NCBI RefSeq assembly: GCF_947492815.1
Contig: NZ_CANLOB010000031.1
Span: forward strand, 1 to 61,113
Direction of reading: 5' to 3'
Source: an uncultured Dokdonia sp.
GTDB lineage: Bacteria > Bacteroidota > Bacteroidia > Flavobacteriales > Flavobacteriaceae
Length of the DNA stretch: 61,113 bases
Translations under genes and position numbers: made by a program
Part shown: one piece after another, positions 8,628-16,036 of the stretch
How the letters are laid out: each line of letters starts with the position of its first letter
Numbering within the stretch: the first letter of the stretch is position 1
The notes under the pieces: generated by a model
Told to the model about the DNA's origin: nothing
Database searches by the model: none
What the model saw: only the letters and a program-made list of their open reading frames with translations

Positions 8628-9230
8628 ATGCTATTTATACGAATGCGGTTTCTAGTTGTCTTACTTCTTATTTTTAACTTTCAAGCACTTATAGCGCAGG
8701 AAAATATTGCTTATGCCAACATGAGTAAATATACCTGCGATTGTCTTACACGAGATAGTGAAGAAATAACAAAAGAAACGATGCAAACTTGTGTGACAAC
8801 TATATTTGAAACTCATGAAGCTACTATTGATTCCTTGGTAGCACTAAAAAAAGAGCAACAAACAATAGATAAGGTTCCAGAAAATTGGTTAGTAGCAAGA
8901 GTTCAAACAAGCTATCTTGAATTTCTCTTAGATACATGTAACCCATATAAAGACTATTTTGATGAATTACTTCTTTCAGAACGAAATGCTGTAGAATCAA
9001 AAATAGTGGCTAAAGCGTGTCAGTTATTGAGGGAAAAAGAGAAAGAGAAAACAGAAATATCTATTACTGAAGTTTCTTCTATCATTCTTGAGGCTTATAA
9101 AGAAAATCAATATGAAATGCTCTCACTTTTAGATGGACAAGACAATACTAGTATTAGTCGGATGTCATCAAGATTATTTTCTAAATTAAAAGAAACTTGT
9201 GACTCACGTCACTTTAAAACTAAACATTAA
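8628..9230 (+). CDS. Small secreted Cys-containing protein
   Basis: About 200 residues from the ATG at 8628; a TTG at 8613 or an ATG at 8643 are other possible starts, and all keep a hydrophobic signal peptide ending near ALIAQ. The mature part is helical and charged, with Cys in YTCDCL, QTC, DTC, KAC and ETC, perhaps disulfide-bonded in the periplasm. It begins about 50 bp after the lipoxygenase-like gene on the same strand and may be co-transcribed with it. Family not recognised. Confidence 0.58.
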   Translation: MLFIRMRFLVVLLLIFNFQALIAQENIAYANMSKYTCDCLTRDSEEITKETMQTCVTTIFETHEATIDSLVALKKEQQTIDKVPENWLVARVQTSYLEFLLDTCNPYKDYFDELLLSERNAVESKIVAKACQLLREKEKEKTEISITEVSSIILEAYKENQYEMLSLLDGQDNTSISRMSSRLFSKLKETCDSRHFKTKH

Positions 9231-9247
9231 TGAATACTTTTAATATA

Positions 9248-9320
9248 CGCTTTCGCGAAATTGAGCCTGCGAGAACTGCCTGCCAGCTGGTCATTACTAA
9301 AGGGAGAGTGAAACGTTAAA
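9248..9320. repeat. Composite intergenic repeat, copy B
   Basis: CGCTTTCGCGAAATTGA (core 9251-9260) at one end and AGGGAGAGTGAAACGTTAAA (9301-9320) at the other, as in copy A at 4183-4240. Between them lies CTGCCTGCCAGCTGG, a degenerate version of the GC-rich hairpin at 3159-3179. Confidence 0.62.
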
Positions 9321-9471
9321 ACGTATACTTACACCTCTAATTTTATAATACAAGAGCAGAGGTTTTCCAGAAAACTTTGAAAATACATGAAATGTTGTAT
9401 TCATGTATAGGTAGATTTTGAGGTAAGCGTATGCTATTATTGTATCTTTCTGGTTCAGTAATCGAGATGCT

Positions 9472-10542
9472 ATGAAAACCTTTATTCTTCTATTTTTTAT
9501 AAGTTGTATGAGTCTGTCCATGTACGCACAAGGAGGCGATTATGAATTAGTATGGTCTGATGAGTTTAATATTCCTGGACCTTTAGATGCAACAAAATGG
9601 CACCATCAAACGCAGTTACCTAATGGTAATAGTTGGTATAATGGAGAGATACAACATTATACCAATCGTACAGAAAACTCTTTTGTGAGTGATGGAACTT
9701 TAAAAATAGTTGCCAAAAAAGAAACATTTACAGACCAAGGATCTACCAAATCACATACCTCAGCGCGATTAAATTCTAAGTTTGCATTTACCTATGGATA
9801 TGTAGAAATACGAGCAAAACTTCCTGTAGGTATTGGTACGTGGCCTGCTATGTGGACGTTAGGACAAAATATTACAGAACCTGGTGGTTACTGGTATGAA
9901 ACCAATGGGGAAGTATCCTGGCCTGCTTGTGGGGAGATAGATATTATGGAACACTGGGGAAGTAATCAAAACTATGTCCAAAGTGCAATGCATACCCCTT
10001 CTAGTTTTGGAAATACTGTAAATAAAGGAGGACAAACGATTGCTACTGCTTCATCTACATTCAATATTTATGGATTGGAGTGGACACCAGATCGTATGGT
10101 TTTTAGCGTTAATGGTACAACACATTATATTTATGAACCACCTGTTCAAAATGCCAATACATGGCCTTTTGATGATCCGCAATACCTGTTGTTAAATGTC
10201 GCTGTATTACCAGAAATCTTAGATTCCTTTACAGAAAGTGCTTTAGAAATAGATTATGTACGTGTATTTCAAGACCCCACATTATCTATTGCAGAAGAAG
10301 TATTAACAACTTCGATACAACTTTATCCCAACCCCGTAAGAGATACATTATCATTACACGTTGGACCTTCTGTTTTAGGAGCCAAAGCCACTGTATATAC
10401 TATGACAGGACAAAAAATATATACGGCTACTATAGAAAGTGGGAATACATTGGTAGATGTCTCTAGCTATACAAAAGGAGTATATTTTGTGACTATAGAA
10501 ACTGGACAAACTAGTGTTACAAGACGAGTCATTAAACAATAA
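9472..10542 (+). CDS. T9SS-exported GH16 family beta-glucanase (laminarinase-like)
   Basis: 356 residues: signal peptide (1-19), a GH16 jelly-roll domain (about 24-268), and a C-terminal T9SS type A sorting domain (about 280-356, beginning LYPNPVRDTLSL and ending in a basic VTRRVIKQ). The catalytic signature GEIDIMEHWG contains E155, D157 and E160 (E-x-D-x-x-E), the nucleophile/helper/acid set of GH16 retaining enzymes. WPAMWTLG and the DEFN start are also typical. Endo-beta-1,3-glucan (laminarin) hydrolysis outside the cell is the likely role; other GH16 substrates such as agar are possible. It is not in an obvious polysaccharide utilisation locus. Confidence 0.9.
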   Translation: MKTFILLFFISCMSLSMYAQGGDYELVWSDEFNIPGPLDATKWHHQTQLPNGNSWYNGEIQHYTNRTENSFVSDGTLKIVAKKETFTDQGSTKSHTSARLNSKFAFTYGYVEIRAKLPVGIGTWPAMWTLGQNITEPGGYWYETNGEVSWPACGEIDIMEHWGSNQNYVQSAMHTPSSFGNTVNKGGQTIATASSTFNIYGLEWTPDRMVFSVNGTTHYIYEPPVQNANTWPFDDPQYLLLNVAVLPEILDSFTESALEIDYVRVFQDPTLSIAEEVLTTSIQLYPNPVRDTLSLHVGPSVLGAKATVYTMTGQKIYTATIESGNTLVDVSSYTKGVYFVTIETGQTSVTRRVIKQ

Positions 10543-10611
10543 TCAGTATGTAAAAGTATAGTTCCTAAGCTATTCTTTATATCTTTATAAAGGTGATACG
10601 AATCTTTATAG

Positions 10612-11346
10612 ATGCTTAAAAAGTATATTTCTTTACACATATATCCAAAACTAGCTTTATGGATTTTAATTGGGTTTATAGGTTGTACTATTGTTGGTAC
10701 ACTTACACATGAATTAGGTCATATCGCTTTCGCGAAAGCGTTTGGATATAAAACCCATTTGGGATATGGGTATATGAATTATTACGATAGTCCTTTCTCT
10801 ATAGAATTTGATACCATTACAGCTCGTCATCAGGAAGCGATCTCATCTAATAGTGATTTTCTAGAAAAAGAACGACGAGAAGAATTACTGCAGATCATAT
10901 CCAAACATCGTATGTGGGTTATATTTGGAGGACCCTTACAAACGATTTTGACAGGCACTATTGCATTGTTTCTTCTTTACAGACAGCAAAAAGAAATTCA
11001 AGAACTAGGAATGAAGTGGACGCATTGGCTTTTGGTGTTTTTGAGTTTATTTTGGTTCCGAGAAACAACCAATTTGGCAGTAGGAGTGTTACAAACACTA
11101 TCAAAAGGAAGTTTTGATCCTTTTGGGGGGAGAAGTGACGAGTTACGATTAGCAAGATGGCTTGGCTGGTGGGAAGGAAGCATTTCCTTACCATTAGCGC
11201 TTTTAGGTCTAGCTATTGGAATGTATGTGATTTTTAGAATCCTTCCGAAATCCGTGCGCTTAACTTTCTTAAGTGCAGGTTTTATGGGCGGTATACTTGG
11301 ATATATGATTTGGTTAGTTTGGGTGGGGCCTATCTTAATGCCTTAA
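10612..11346 (+). CDS. M50-like membrane zinc metalloprotease
   Basis: 244 residues with about five hydrophobic segments. H33-E-L-G-H37 in the first helix is the HExxH zinc motif of intramembrane (site-2 type) proteases and of related M50-like membrane proteins. A Gly-Gly-Pro loop (IFGGPLQTILTG, about residue 102) resembles the second M50 motif, but no clear third-ligand Asp motif is evident, so peptidase activity is uncertain. The codons just after HELGH are a full copy of the dispersed palindrome (10725-10740), giving Ala-Phe-Ala-Lys-Ala. Confidence 0.65.
   Translation: MLKKYISLHIYPKLALWILIGFIGCTIVGTLTHELGHIAFAKAFGYKTHLGYGYMNYYDSPFSIEFDTITARHQEAISSNSDFLEKERREELLQIISKHRMWVIFGGPLQTILTGTIALFLLYRQQKEIQELGMKWTHWLLVFLSLFWFRETTNLAVGVLQTLSKGSFDPFGGRSDELRLARWLGWWEGSISLPLALLGLAIGMYVIFRILPKSVRLTFLSAGFMGGILGYMIWLVWVGPILMP
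10725..10740. repeat. Dispersed palindrome CGCTTTCGCGAAAGCG (coding)
   Basis: A perfect 16-bp copy inside the M50-like gene, in the frame Ala-Phe-Ala-Lys-Ala, directly after the HELGH codons. Confidence 0.85.
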
Positions 11347-11351
11347 TAATA

Positions 11352-11978
11352 ATGAAGAAATATTATAATTTTTCAATCTTAGTTGTGATAATTATCTTAG
11401 GTTGTGCTTCAAAAAAAAATATAGTAGGGTATTATACAAATACCGATAAGATAATTGAAATGTATAGAGAAGAACTTATCTTATTCAAAGATGGTAGATA
11501 TCTGTATAAAATCGCAGGTAGTAGTCATAATAGTTCTTCTGAGAGTTCAGGTACTTGGATCAATGATTCATTACATCATGTTTATTTAACATCAGATAGA
11601 CAATTTACACGAAATTTTAAAGTTCATGAAAATATAGATGTAAATAGTGATGCTATTACTATTAAAACTATAGATGCCAATACGCAAGATATATTACAAT
11701 ATGTTGAAATAGTACTGTTTTATAACGATAAAAGGATAGAACTGATAACAGATTATGATGGTCTAGCAAAATTTTATGGGAGAGATCAAATTGATTCAAT
11801 TCAATTTTTTGATGTTTCTTATTTTGTTAAAAATAAAGAATCAAACAATTTTAAGATTGAAGCAAATCGTTCAGAAGAACCTTATGTTTTTTTGAATAAT
11901 AAAGAACTAATTAAAAAAAATAAAAAGTTACTGTGGCCAACTGGATCAGGAAAGTATCGTGTATTGAAAAAACGATAA
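11352..11978 (+). CDS. Lipoprotein of unknown function
   Basis: 208 residues from the ATG at 11352; the reading frame is open 14 codons further upstream, but this start gives a proper lipoprotein signal (MKKYYNFSILVVIIILGC, lipid Cys18). The mature part has a beta-rich stretch resembling lipocalin-like strands (GTWINDSLHHVYLTSD). It begins 5 bp after the M50-like gene and could be translated from the same transcript. Its stop is adjacent to the end of the convergent pseudouridine synthase gene. Confidence 0.62.
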   Translation: MKKYYNFSILVVIIILGCASKKNIVGYYTNTDKIIEMYREELILFKDGRYLYKIAGSSHNSSSESSGTWINDSLHHVYLTSDRQFTRNFKVHENIDVNSDAITIKTIDANTQDILQYVEIVLFYNDKRIELITDYDGLAKFYGRDQIDSIQFFDVSYFVKNKESNNFKIEANRSEEPYVFLNNKELIKKNKKLLWPTGSGKYRVLKKR

Positions 11979-12680
11979 TTAACCATCACACGCTTCCCAA
12001 ACAACATCACTTGTAGGAACAGGCGCAATAAATGTGATTTCTTCTTTTTGGACGGGATGTACAAACGTAAGTTTGCGTGCATGCAAACTAATGCTTCCGT
12101 CTTTATTAGAACGATCAAAACCATATTTTAAATCTCCGCGTATAGGACTTCCTATAGCTGTCAGTTGACTTCGTATTTGATGATGTCTTCCAGTGTGTAA
12201 ATCAATTTCAAGAAGGGTGAAGGTCTTTAATTTTTTGATGACGCTATAGGTAAGACTCGCTTCTTTTGAATCTGGCACTGCTTTCGCGAAAGCGTAACTT
12301 TTATTCTGCTTTGTATTGCGTTTTAAATAATGAGTCAGCGTTGCTTTTTCAGCCGAAGGGTGCTTTTTGACCAATGCCCAATAGGTTTTTTGTGTCTTTC
12401 GTTCGGAGAATAATTTGTTGAGACGTGTAAGTGCTTTACTCGTTCTCGCAAATACTACAATACCACTGGTAGGACGATCCAAACGATGAACAACTCCTAA
12501 AAATACAGCGCCAGGTTTGTTATATTTTTTGGCAATATAGTGTTTGACAACATCGCTTAATGGGGCATCTCCCGTTTTATCACCCTGTACAATATCTCCA
12601 GCACGTTTATTAATTACAATCAGGTGATTGTCTTCATAAATAACTTGTAAGTTTTCTGGAGTAGAATGTATATGGGCCAT
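11979..12680 (-). CDS. RluA-family pseudouridine synthase
   Basis: 233 residues. The signature HRLDRPTSGIVVFART (catalytic Asp68) and the later LHTGRHHQIRSQL motif identify the RluA/RluD family, which converts uridines of rRNA or tRNA to pseudouridine. There is no N-terminal S4 domain, so this is the short form. The exact RNA target cannot be inferred. The dispersed palindrome at 12280-12293 encodes Ala-Phe-Ala-Lys-Ala in a variable loop near residues 130-135. It lies 6 bp after the MarR-type gene's stop region on the same strand order. Confidence 0.88.
   Translation of the reverse strand: MAHIHSTPENLQVIYEDNHLIVINKRAGDIVQGDKTGDAPLSDVVKHYIAKKYNKPGAVFLGVVHRLDRPTSGIVVFARTSKALTRLNKLFSERKTQKTYWALVKKHPSAEKATLTHYLKRNTKQNKSYAFAKAVPDSKEASLTYSVIKKLKTFTLLEIDLHTGRHHQIRSQLTAIGSPIRGDLKYGFDRSNKDGSISLHARKLTFVHPVQKEEITFIAPVPTSDVVWEACDG
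12280..12293. repeat. Dispersed palindrome (coding, RluA-type gene)
   Basis: GCTTTCGCGAAAGC, core 12282-12291; read on the minus strand in the frame Ala-Phe-Ala-Lys-Ala. Confidence 0.85.
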
Positions 12681-12686
12681 AAGTAA

Positions 12687-13304
12687 CTAAGCTGAGGTTC
12701 CTGTGGGTTTTACTTCATGTTCAGGACAATCCAAACGAATTTCGTGATTTTCTAAAGGTTGTTTTAGATAGTTGCAATAATGCCTCTCTTCTTTTGTCTC
12801 ATAAAAAGCACAGCTATGGCAATTACGTTGTACGCTAAGAATACCTGTTTTATTAAGACCATAAATTAGTTTTGTAACAGTATGATATAGTTGTTTTACC
12901 TCAGCTTCATCTATATGCTCTAATTGGTGCTTAATAGGAAGCGCAAAATCTTCTATTTGTAGTAGTAGTTCGCTTCCCTTTTCGGTAAGAGCAATGGCAT
13001 AACTTCTACTATCTGTAGAGACTGTTTTCTTTTGGATGAGTTCTTTTTTAAGTAAGACTTTTACAGCATCACTTACGGTAGGTTTTGTAATATTAAACTC
13101 TTGCGCAAGATAACTTACGGTACACATCTCTAGTTGATGATGCGCTACAAATAATAAGATTTGTATCTGAATAGGGCTAAGGCCTACCACTTTTGCATGC
13201 TCCCAAAGCAATACTTTGAACGCTTCAGAAATACGTTCTAACCCTACGACAACTTTATTTGCAATGTCGTCTTGATATGCGGTATTAAATATTGTTTTCT
13301 TCAT
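12687..13304 (-). CDS. MarR-type winged-helix regulator with C-terminal Cys cluster
   Basis: 205 residues from the ATG at 13304; the frame is open two codons further, to a TTG. A MarR winged helix spans about 15-125 (recognition region EFNITKPTVSDAVKVLLKKE and wing VSTDSRSYAIALTEKG). The C terminus adds Cys162-x2-Cys165-x11-Cys177-x15-Cys193 with nearby His, which could bind a metal or Fe-S cluster, or sense oxidants. Its own -7 box overlaps a candidate operator (13347-13359) whose core recurs at the neighbouring thioredoxin-like operon, implying autorepression and control of that operon. Confidence 0.82.
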   Translation of the reverse strand: MKKTIFNTAYQDDIANKVVVGLERISEAFKVLLWEHAKVVGLSPIQIQILLFVAHHQLEMCTVSYLAQEFNITKPTVSDAVKVLLKKELIQKKTVSTDSRSYAIALTEKGSELLLQIEDFALPIKHQLEHIDEAEVKQLYHTVTKLIYGLNKTGILSVQRNCHSCAFYETKEERHYCNYLKQPLENHEIRLDCPEHEVKPTGTSA

Positions 13305-13315
13305 AAGCAAAGAGT

Positions 13316-13342
13316 GCCTATAGCTTTTGATATGCTATAGGC
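13316..13342. repeat. Perfect 9-bp inverted repeat in the marR-type leader
   Basis: GCCTATAGC (13316-13324) and GCTATAGGC (13334-13342) flank a 9-nt spacer. It lies between the -7 box and the start codon of the regulator gene, so it would form a 5' UTR hairpin or a second operator. Confidence 0.55.
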
Positions 13343-13359
13343 AAAGTTAGTAATCCTAA
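13342..13359 (-). promoter_or_regulatory. marR-type promoter with overlapping operator
   Basis: The minus-strand -7 box TAACTTTG (13342-13349) matches TAnnTTTG and overlaps the imperfect palindrome TTAGTAATCCTAA (13347-13359), which differs by one base from TTAGGAATCCTAA at 14720. Binding there would block initiation. Confidence 0.55.
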
Positions 13360-13374
13360 GTATATGATGTGTCA

Positions 13375-13638
13375 TTAATCACAATTTTGTATCTCTATAA
13401 TATGGTATCCTTTCTCTTGAATAGACGTTACGACCTCTTCAGGAGCTGTTTCCATATGACATAAACGACATTCTGAAGTACTCAAAGATTTAATTTGAAC
13501 TTCTTTAGTTGTCAAATAATCATCTCCATACTGAAATATTGTTTCTTCTTTTATTATTTCTATAGGAGCGAGAATATCAAAATGCATTAACGTCCCATCA
13601 TTTTTGCGAACATAGGTGTCCCAAACATTAACTTTCAT
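13375..13638 (-). CDS. DUF2024 family protein
   Basis: 87 residues, small and cytosolic. The start MKVNVWDTYVRKNDGTLMHFDILAP is typical of the DUF2024 family (function unknown). It has a Cys-x2-Cys pair in ECRLCHME. It follows the secreted-protein gene by 7 bp and is probably the last gene of the operon that starts with the thioredoxin-like gene; the MarR-type gene downstream has its own promoter. Confidence 0.78.
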   Translation of the reverse strand: MKVNVWDTYVRKNDGTLMHFDILAPIEIIKEETIFQYGDDYLTTKEVQIKSLSTSECRLCHMETAPEEVVTSIQEKGYHIIEIQNCD

Positions 13639-13645
13639 AACTATT

Positions 13646-14374
13646 TTAATTTTGTTTCACGTTATAAGGTAAAGAAAGATCTCCACTGGCAACACCATAT
13701 ACCTCATATACACCTAACATAGGTTTGTCTTCTATACTTGTGTTTACTTTCATAAGAGCAGTAACTCCGTCATATGAAAATGTGGTAGAACCAATACGAT
13801 AATCAGGAATCATAACTTTAATCGTATTTCCAGTAGTGACTACTTGATATCCTGGTGAATCCATATACATAGGCATTCCAGGATTAGTAGGAGGGAGGAT
13901 CACATTCGTATCTCCTTTTTTGAATTGTTTTACAGCGAGACCACCTTCTACACGATCGTCTGGTACTAAGACTACCCAATGTGGATGCCATATAATGCCA
14001 TCATTATCAAAAATGGCATCTTTATTTTCATCCCATAAAGGCGTGTCGTCAAAATCAGGATGTGAAGTAAGACCAAGTGCTACAATCCCTTCTGTGTCAT
14101 TAAAACCAACATCTGTAGGTTTTAATGTAGTAGGAAATACATAAGCCAATACAGGAGCACCGTCCAATTGCCCAACAGGAATAGGCGTAGTATGACCTGC
14201 CTTTCCTTTTACATTAATTTCCCATACCGTCATTTGTAAATCGGTATGATGCGTGACAGCTACGTTAGTAATTGCAAAATCATCATTTTTATACGGTTCT
14301 TTTTTATCTGTACAAGCATATACAGATATGCCTACAAAGAATAAGGCTATACATAGTGAAGTTGTTGTTTTCAT
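13646..14374 (-). CDS. Exported protein of unknown function
   Basis: 242 residues. The N terminus MKTTTSLCIALFFVGISVYACTDKK is a signal peptide with a plausible lipobox (VYAC, Cys21). The mature part is beta-rich with many Asp, Pro and His (IIWHPHWVVLVPDD; HTTPIPVGQLDG), suggesting an extracytoplasmic metal-binding or redox-linked protein, but no known domain is recognised. It is middle gene of a three-gene operon with a thioredoxin-like protein and DUF2024. A TTAGGATTCC-type element lies directly upstream (14389-14424). Confidence 0.65.
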   Translation of the reverse strand: MKTTTSLCIALFFVGISVYACTDKKEPYKNDDFAITNVAVTHHTDLQMTVWEINVKGKAGHTTPIPVGQLDGAPVLAYVFPTTLKPTDVGFNDTEGIVALGLTSHPDFDDTPLWDENKDAIFDNDGIIWHPHWVVLVPDDRVEGGLAVKQFKKGDTNVILPPTNPGMPMYMDSPGYQVVTTGNTIKVMIPDYRIGSTTFSYDGVTALMKVNTSIEDKPMLGVYEVYGVASGDLSLPYNVKQN

Positions 14375-14388
14375 AATGATACATATTC

Positions 14389-14424
14389 ATAGTCAGGATT
14401 CTTTTAGATAGGAATCCTAACTAT
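14389..14424 (-). promoter_or_regulatory. Inverted repeat containing the MarR-type operator motif
   Basis: ATAGTCAGGATTC (14389-14401) and GGAATCCTAACTAT (14411-14424) form near-perfect arms around TTTTAGATA. The right arm contains the same AGGAATCCTAA core as the operator at 14720. It sits just before the exported-protein gene and could be an operator or an intra-operon hairpin. Confidence 0.5.
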
Positions 14425-14436
14425 GTAATTTAAAAA

Positions 14437-14670
14437 TTAACCAATTACATCGGCCATAGAAGCGCCAAAATTGATGTGTAATACATTTCCGTTTGCTGTA
14501 ACCAAAGCTGGTACCGATTGTACTCCTGCAGTTTCTGCTTCTGGAATTCTATTTCTGTCTTGTGTGATATCTACAATATTTAGATTTTCTTCTCCAATTA
14601 AGTTAATAACATCGCTCTCTGCACTAACGCATACAGAACATCCTGCGTGATAAAAAGTGGCTTTACTCAT
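14437..14670 (-). CDS. Small thioredoxin/glutaredoxin-like protein
   Basis: 77 residues, cytosolic. MSKATFYHAGCSVCVSAE carries the Cys-x2-Cys active site (Cys11, Cys14) and GVQSVPALVT the cis-Pro loop, both thioredoxin-fold hallmarks. Its small size fits a glutaredoxin-like electron donor. It is first gene of the operon with the exported protein and DUF2024; the promoter carries the TTAGGAATCCTAA operator, so control by the nearby MarR-type regulator is likely. Confidence 0.78.
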   Translation of the reverse strand: MSKATFYHAGCSVCVSAESDVINLIGEENLNIVDITQDRNRIPEAETAGVQSVPALVTANGNVLHINFGASMADVIG

Positions 14671-14701
14671 TTGTATTTTAGTTTTAAAATTAATAATGGT
14701 A

Positions 14702-14732
14702 CAAATATATATATATTAATTAGGAATCCTAA
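14702..14732 (-). promoter_or_regulatory. Promoter and operator of the thioredoxin-like operon
   Basis: On the minus strand TATATTTG (14702-14709) matches TAnnTTTG. TTAGGA-A-TCCTAA (14720-14732), a perfect interrupted palindrome, begins 10 bp upstream, in the spacer between -33 and -7. Confidence 0.6.
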
Positions 14733-14756
14733 CTAAATAATATAAAAAATAAGATA

Positions 14757-15095
14757 TTAGTAAGATTTTATATACACCCAGGCTTCTTTTCCTGAGTGTA
14801 ATGTTGTTTTTATGCGCTTATAATCAGACACTTCATAGGTGTCTGCATGCTCAAGTTCTTGTATAGATATTTTAAAACAAAGACCAGGGATACGATCTTC
14901 TTTAGTCCCTGTAGGTATCGCAATAGGATGATAAGGTTCATTACTTAGAGCAACAACGTTAGGGTCTTTAATCAGTACTTTTTCTAATCGAAACCCTACG
15001 AGTGCATCTTCAGTTCCGTGTAATAATCTCCCAAACGTTTCTAATTGGACCTGTTCTTTTTGAAGGGTTCCGTAAGAAAATAGATAGTTATTCAT
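14757..15095 (-). CDS. Gamma-glutamylcyclotransferase-like (AIG2/GGCT fold) protein
   Basis: 112 residues. MNNYLFSYGTLQ provides the YGTL motif of the GGCT fold; the conserved Glu candidate is in TYEVSDYKRI (about residue 89). Family members release 5-oxoproline from gamma-glutamyl amino compounds or act on gamma-glutamyl amines. It stands alone between panB and the redox operon, on the same strand; a link to the redox operon is possible but unproven. Confidence 0.78.
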   Translation of the reverse strand: MNNYLFSYGTLQKEQVQLETFGRLLHGTEDALVGFRLEKVLIKDPNVVALSNEPYHPIAIPTGTKEDRIPGLCFKISIQELEHADTYEVSDYKRIKTTLHSGKEAWVYIKSY

Positions 15096-15166
15096 ATGTA
15101 ACTATAAATACTCTTGGTTCTTGCATCTTTTGAATCTTGTTTCTTTTTCGCGTAAGCGGAAAAAAA

Positions 15167-15985
15167 TCAATACTGCTCAGATTCATTAGGGAAATCCTGA
15201 GACTTCACATCTGTAGCATATTGTTTAAATGCATCCGTCATAGACGTATACATATCTAAGTATCTTCTTAAAAAACGAGGATTAAATTCATGCGTCATGC
15301 CTAGCATATCATGTGTAACCAGCACTTGCCCGTCTACACCACCACCAGCACCTATTCCTATAATTGGAATGGTTAAACTTTCTGCAACTTCTTGTGCAAG
15401 TTTTGCAGGTACCTTTTCAAGTACAATCGCAAAACATCCCGCTTTTTCAAGCATTAAGGCATCTTCTTTCAATTTTGCAGCTTCGGCCTCTTCTTTAGCT
15501 CTTACTGTATACGTTCCAAACTTATAAATAGATTGCGGAGTTAATCCTAGATGTCCCATTACAGGAATACCAGCATGTAAAATACGCTTCACACTTTCCT
15601 TAATTTCTTTCCCTCCTTCTACTTTAATTGCATGACCACCACTCTCTTTCATAATACGTATAGCAGAGCGTAATGCTTCTTTAGGATCACTTTGATAACT
15701 ACCAAAAGGAAGATCTACCACCACCAGTGCACGATCTATAGCACGTATCACAGAAGAAGCATGATAAATCATTTGATCTAGTGTAATAGGAAGCGTAGTT
15801 TCATGACCTGCCATAACATTAGAAGCACTGTCGCCTACAAGTATGACATCAATTCCAGCACCATCTACAATCTTTGCCATGGTATAATCATAGGCAGTAA
15901 GCATGGATATCTTTTCCCCACGATTTTTCATCTCTGTAAGAGATTTAACTGTAATACGTTTGTATTCTTTTTTTGCGACAGACAT
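15167..15985 (-). CDS. panB: 3-methyl-2-oxobutanoate hydroxymethyltransferase
   Basis: 272 residues from the ATG at 15985. The frame is open 48 codons further, but that extension is not protein-like for this family and crosses the promoter. PanB forms ketopantoate from 2-ketoisovalerate and methylene-THF in pantothenate/CoA synthesis. Family motifs: MLTAYDYTMAKIVDGAGIDVILVGDSASNV (metal-binding Asp), DLPFGSYQ, IRIMKESGGHAIKVEGG, GHLGLTPQS and GIGAGGGVDGQVLVTHDMLG. No other pan gene is adjacent. Confidence 0.95.
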   Translation of the reverse strand: MSVAKKEYKRITVKSLTEMKNRGEKISMLTAYDYTMAKIVDGAGIDVILVGDSASNVMAGHETTLPITLDQMIYHASSVIRAIDRALVVVDLPFGSYQSDPKEALRSAIRIMKESGGHAIKVEGGKEIKESVKRILHAGIPVMGHLGLTPQSIYKFGTYTVRAKEEAEAAKLKEDALMLEKAGCFAIVLEKVPAKLAQEVAESLTIPIIGIGAGGGVDGQVLVTHDMLGMTHEFNPRFLRRYLDMYTSMTDAFKQYATDVKSQDFPNESEQY

Positions 15986-16004
15986 TCGGTTATGTTTTAT
16001 CCTA

Positions 16005-16012
16005 CAAAAGTA
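16005..16012 (-). promoter_or_regulatory. panB -7 box
   Basis: Minus-strand TACTTTTG (TAnnTTTG) 19 bp before the panB ATG. It supports the start at 15985, because an upstream start would lie 5' of the promoter. No -33 TTG is evident. Confidence 0.5.
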
Positions 16013-16036
16013 GTAAATTACATAGCTATATGAATC

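Noticed and set aside
15141..15160. TTTTTCGCGTAAGCGG as a further palindrome copy
   Set aside because: Two or more mismatches to the core; kept only as a degenerate relative and not listed as a copy.
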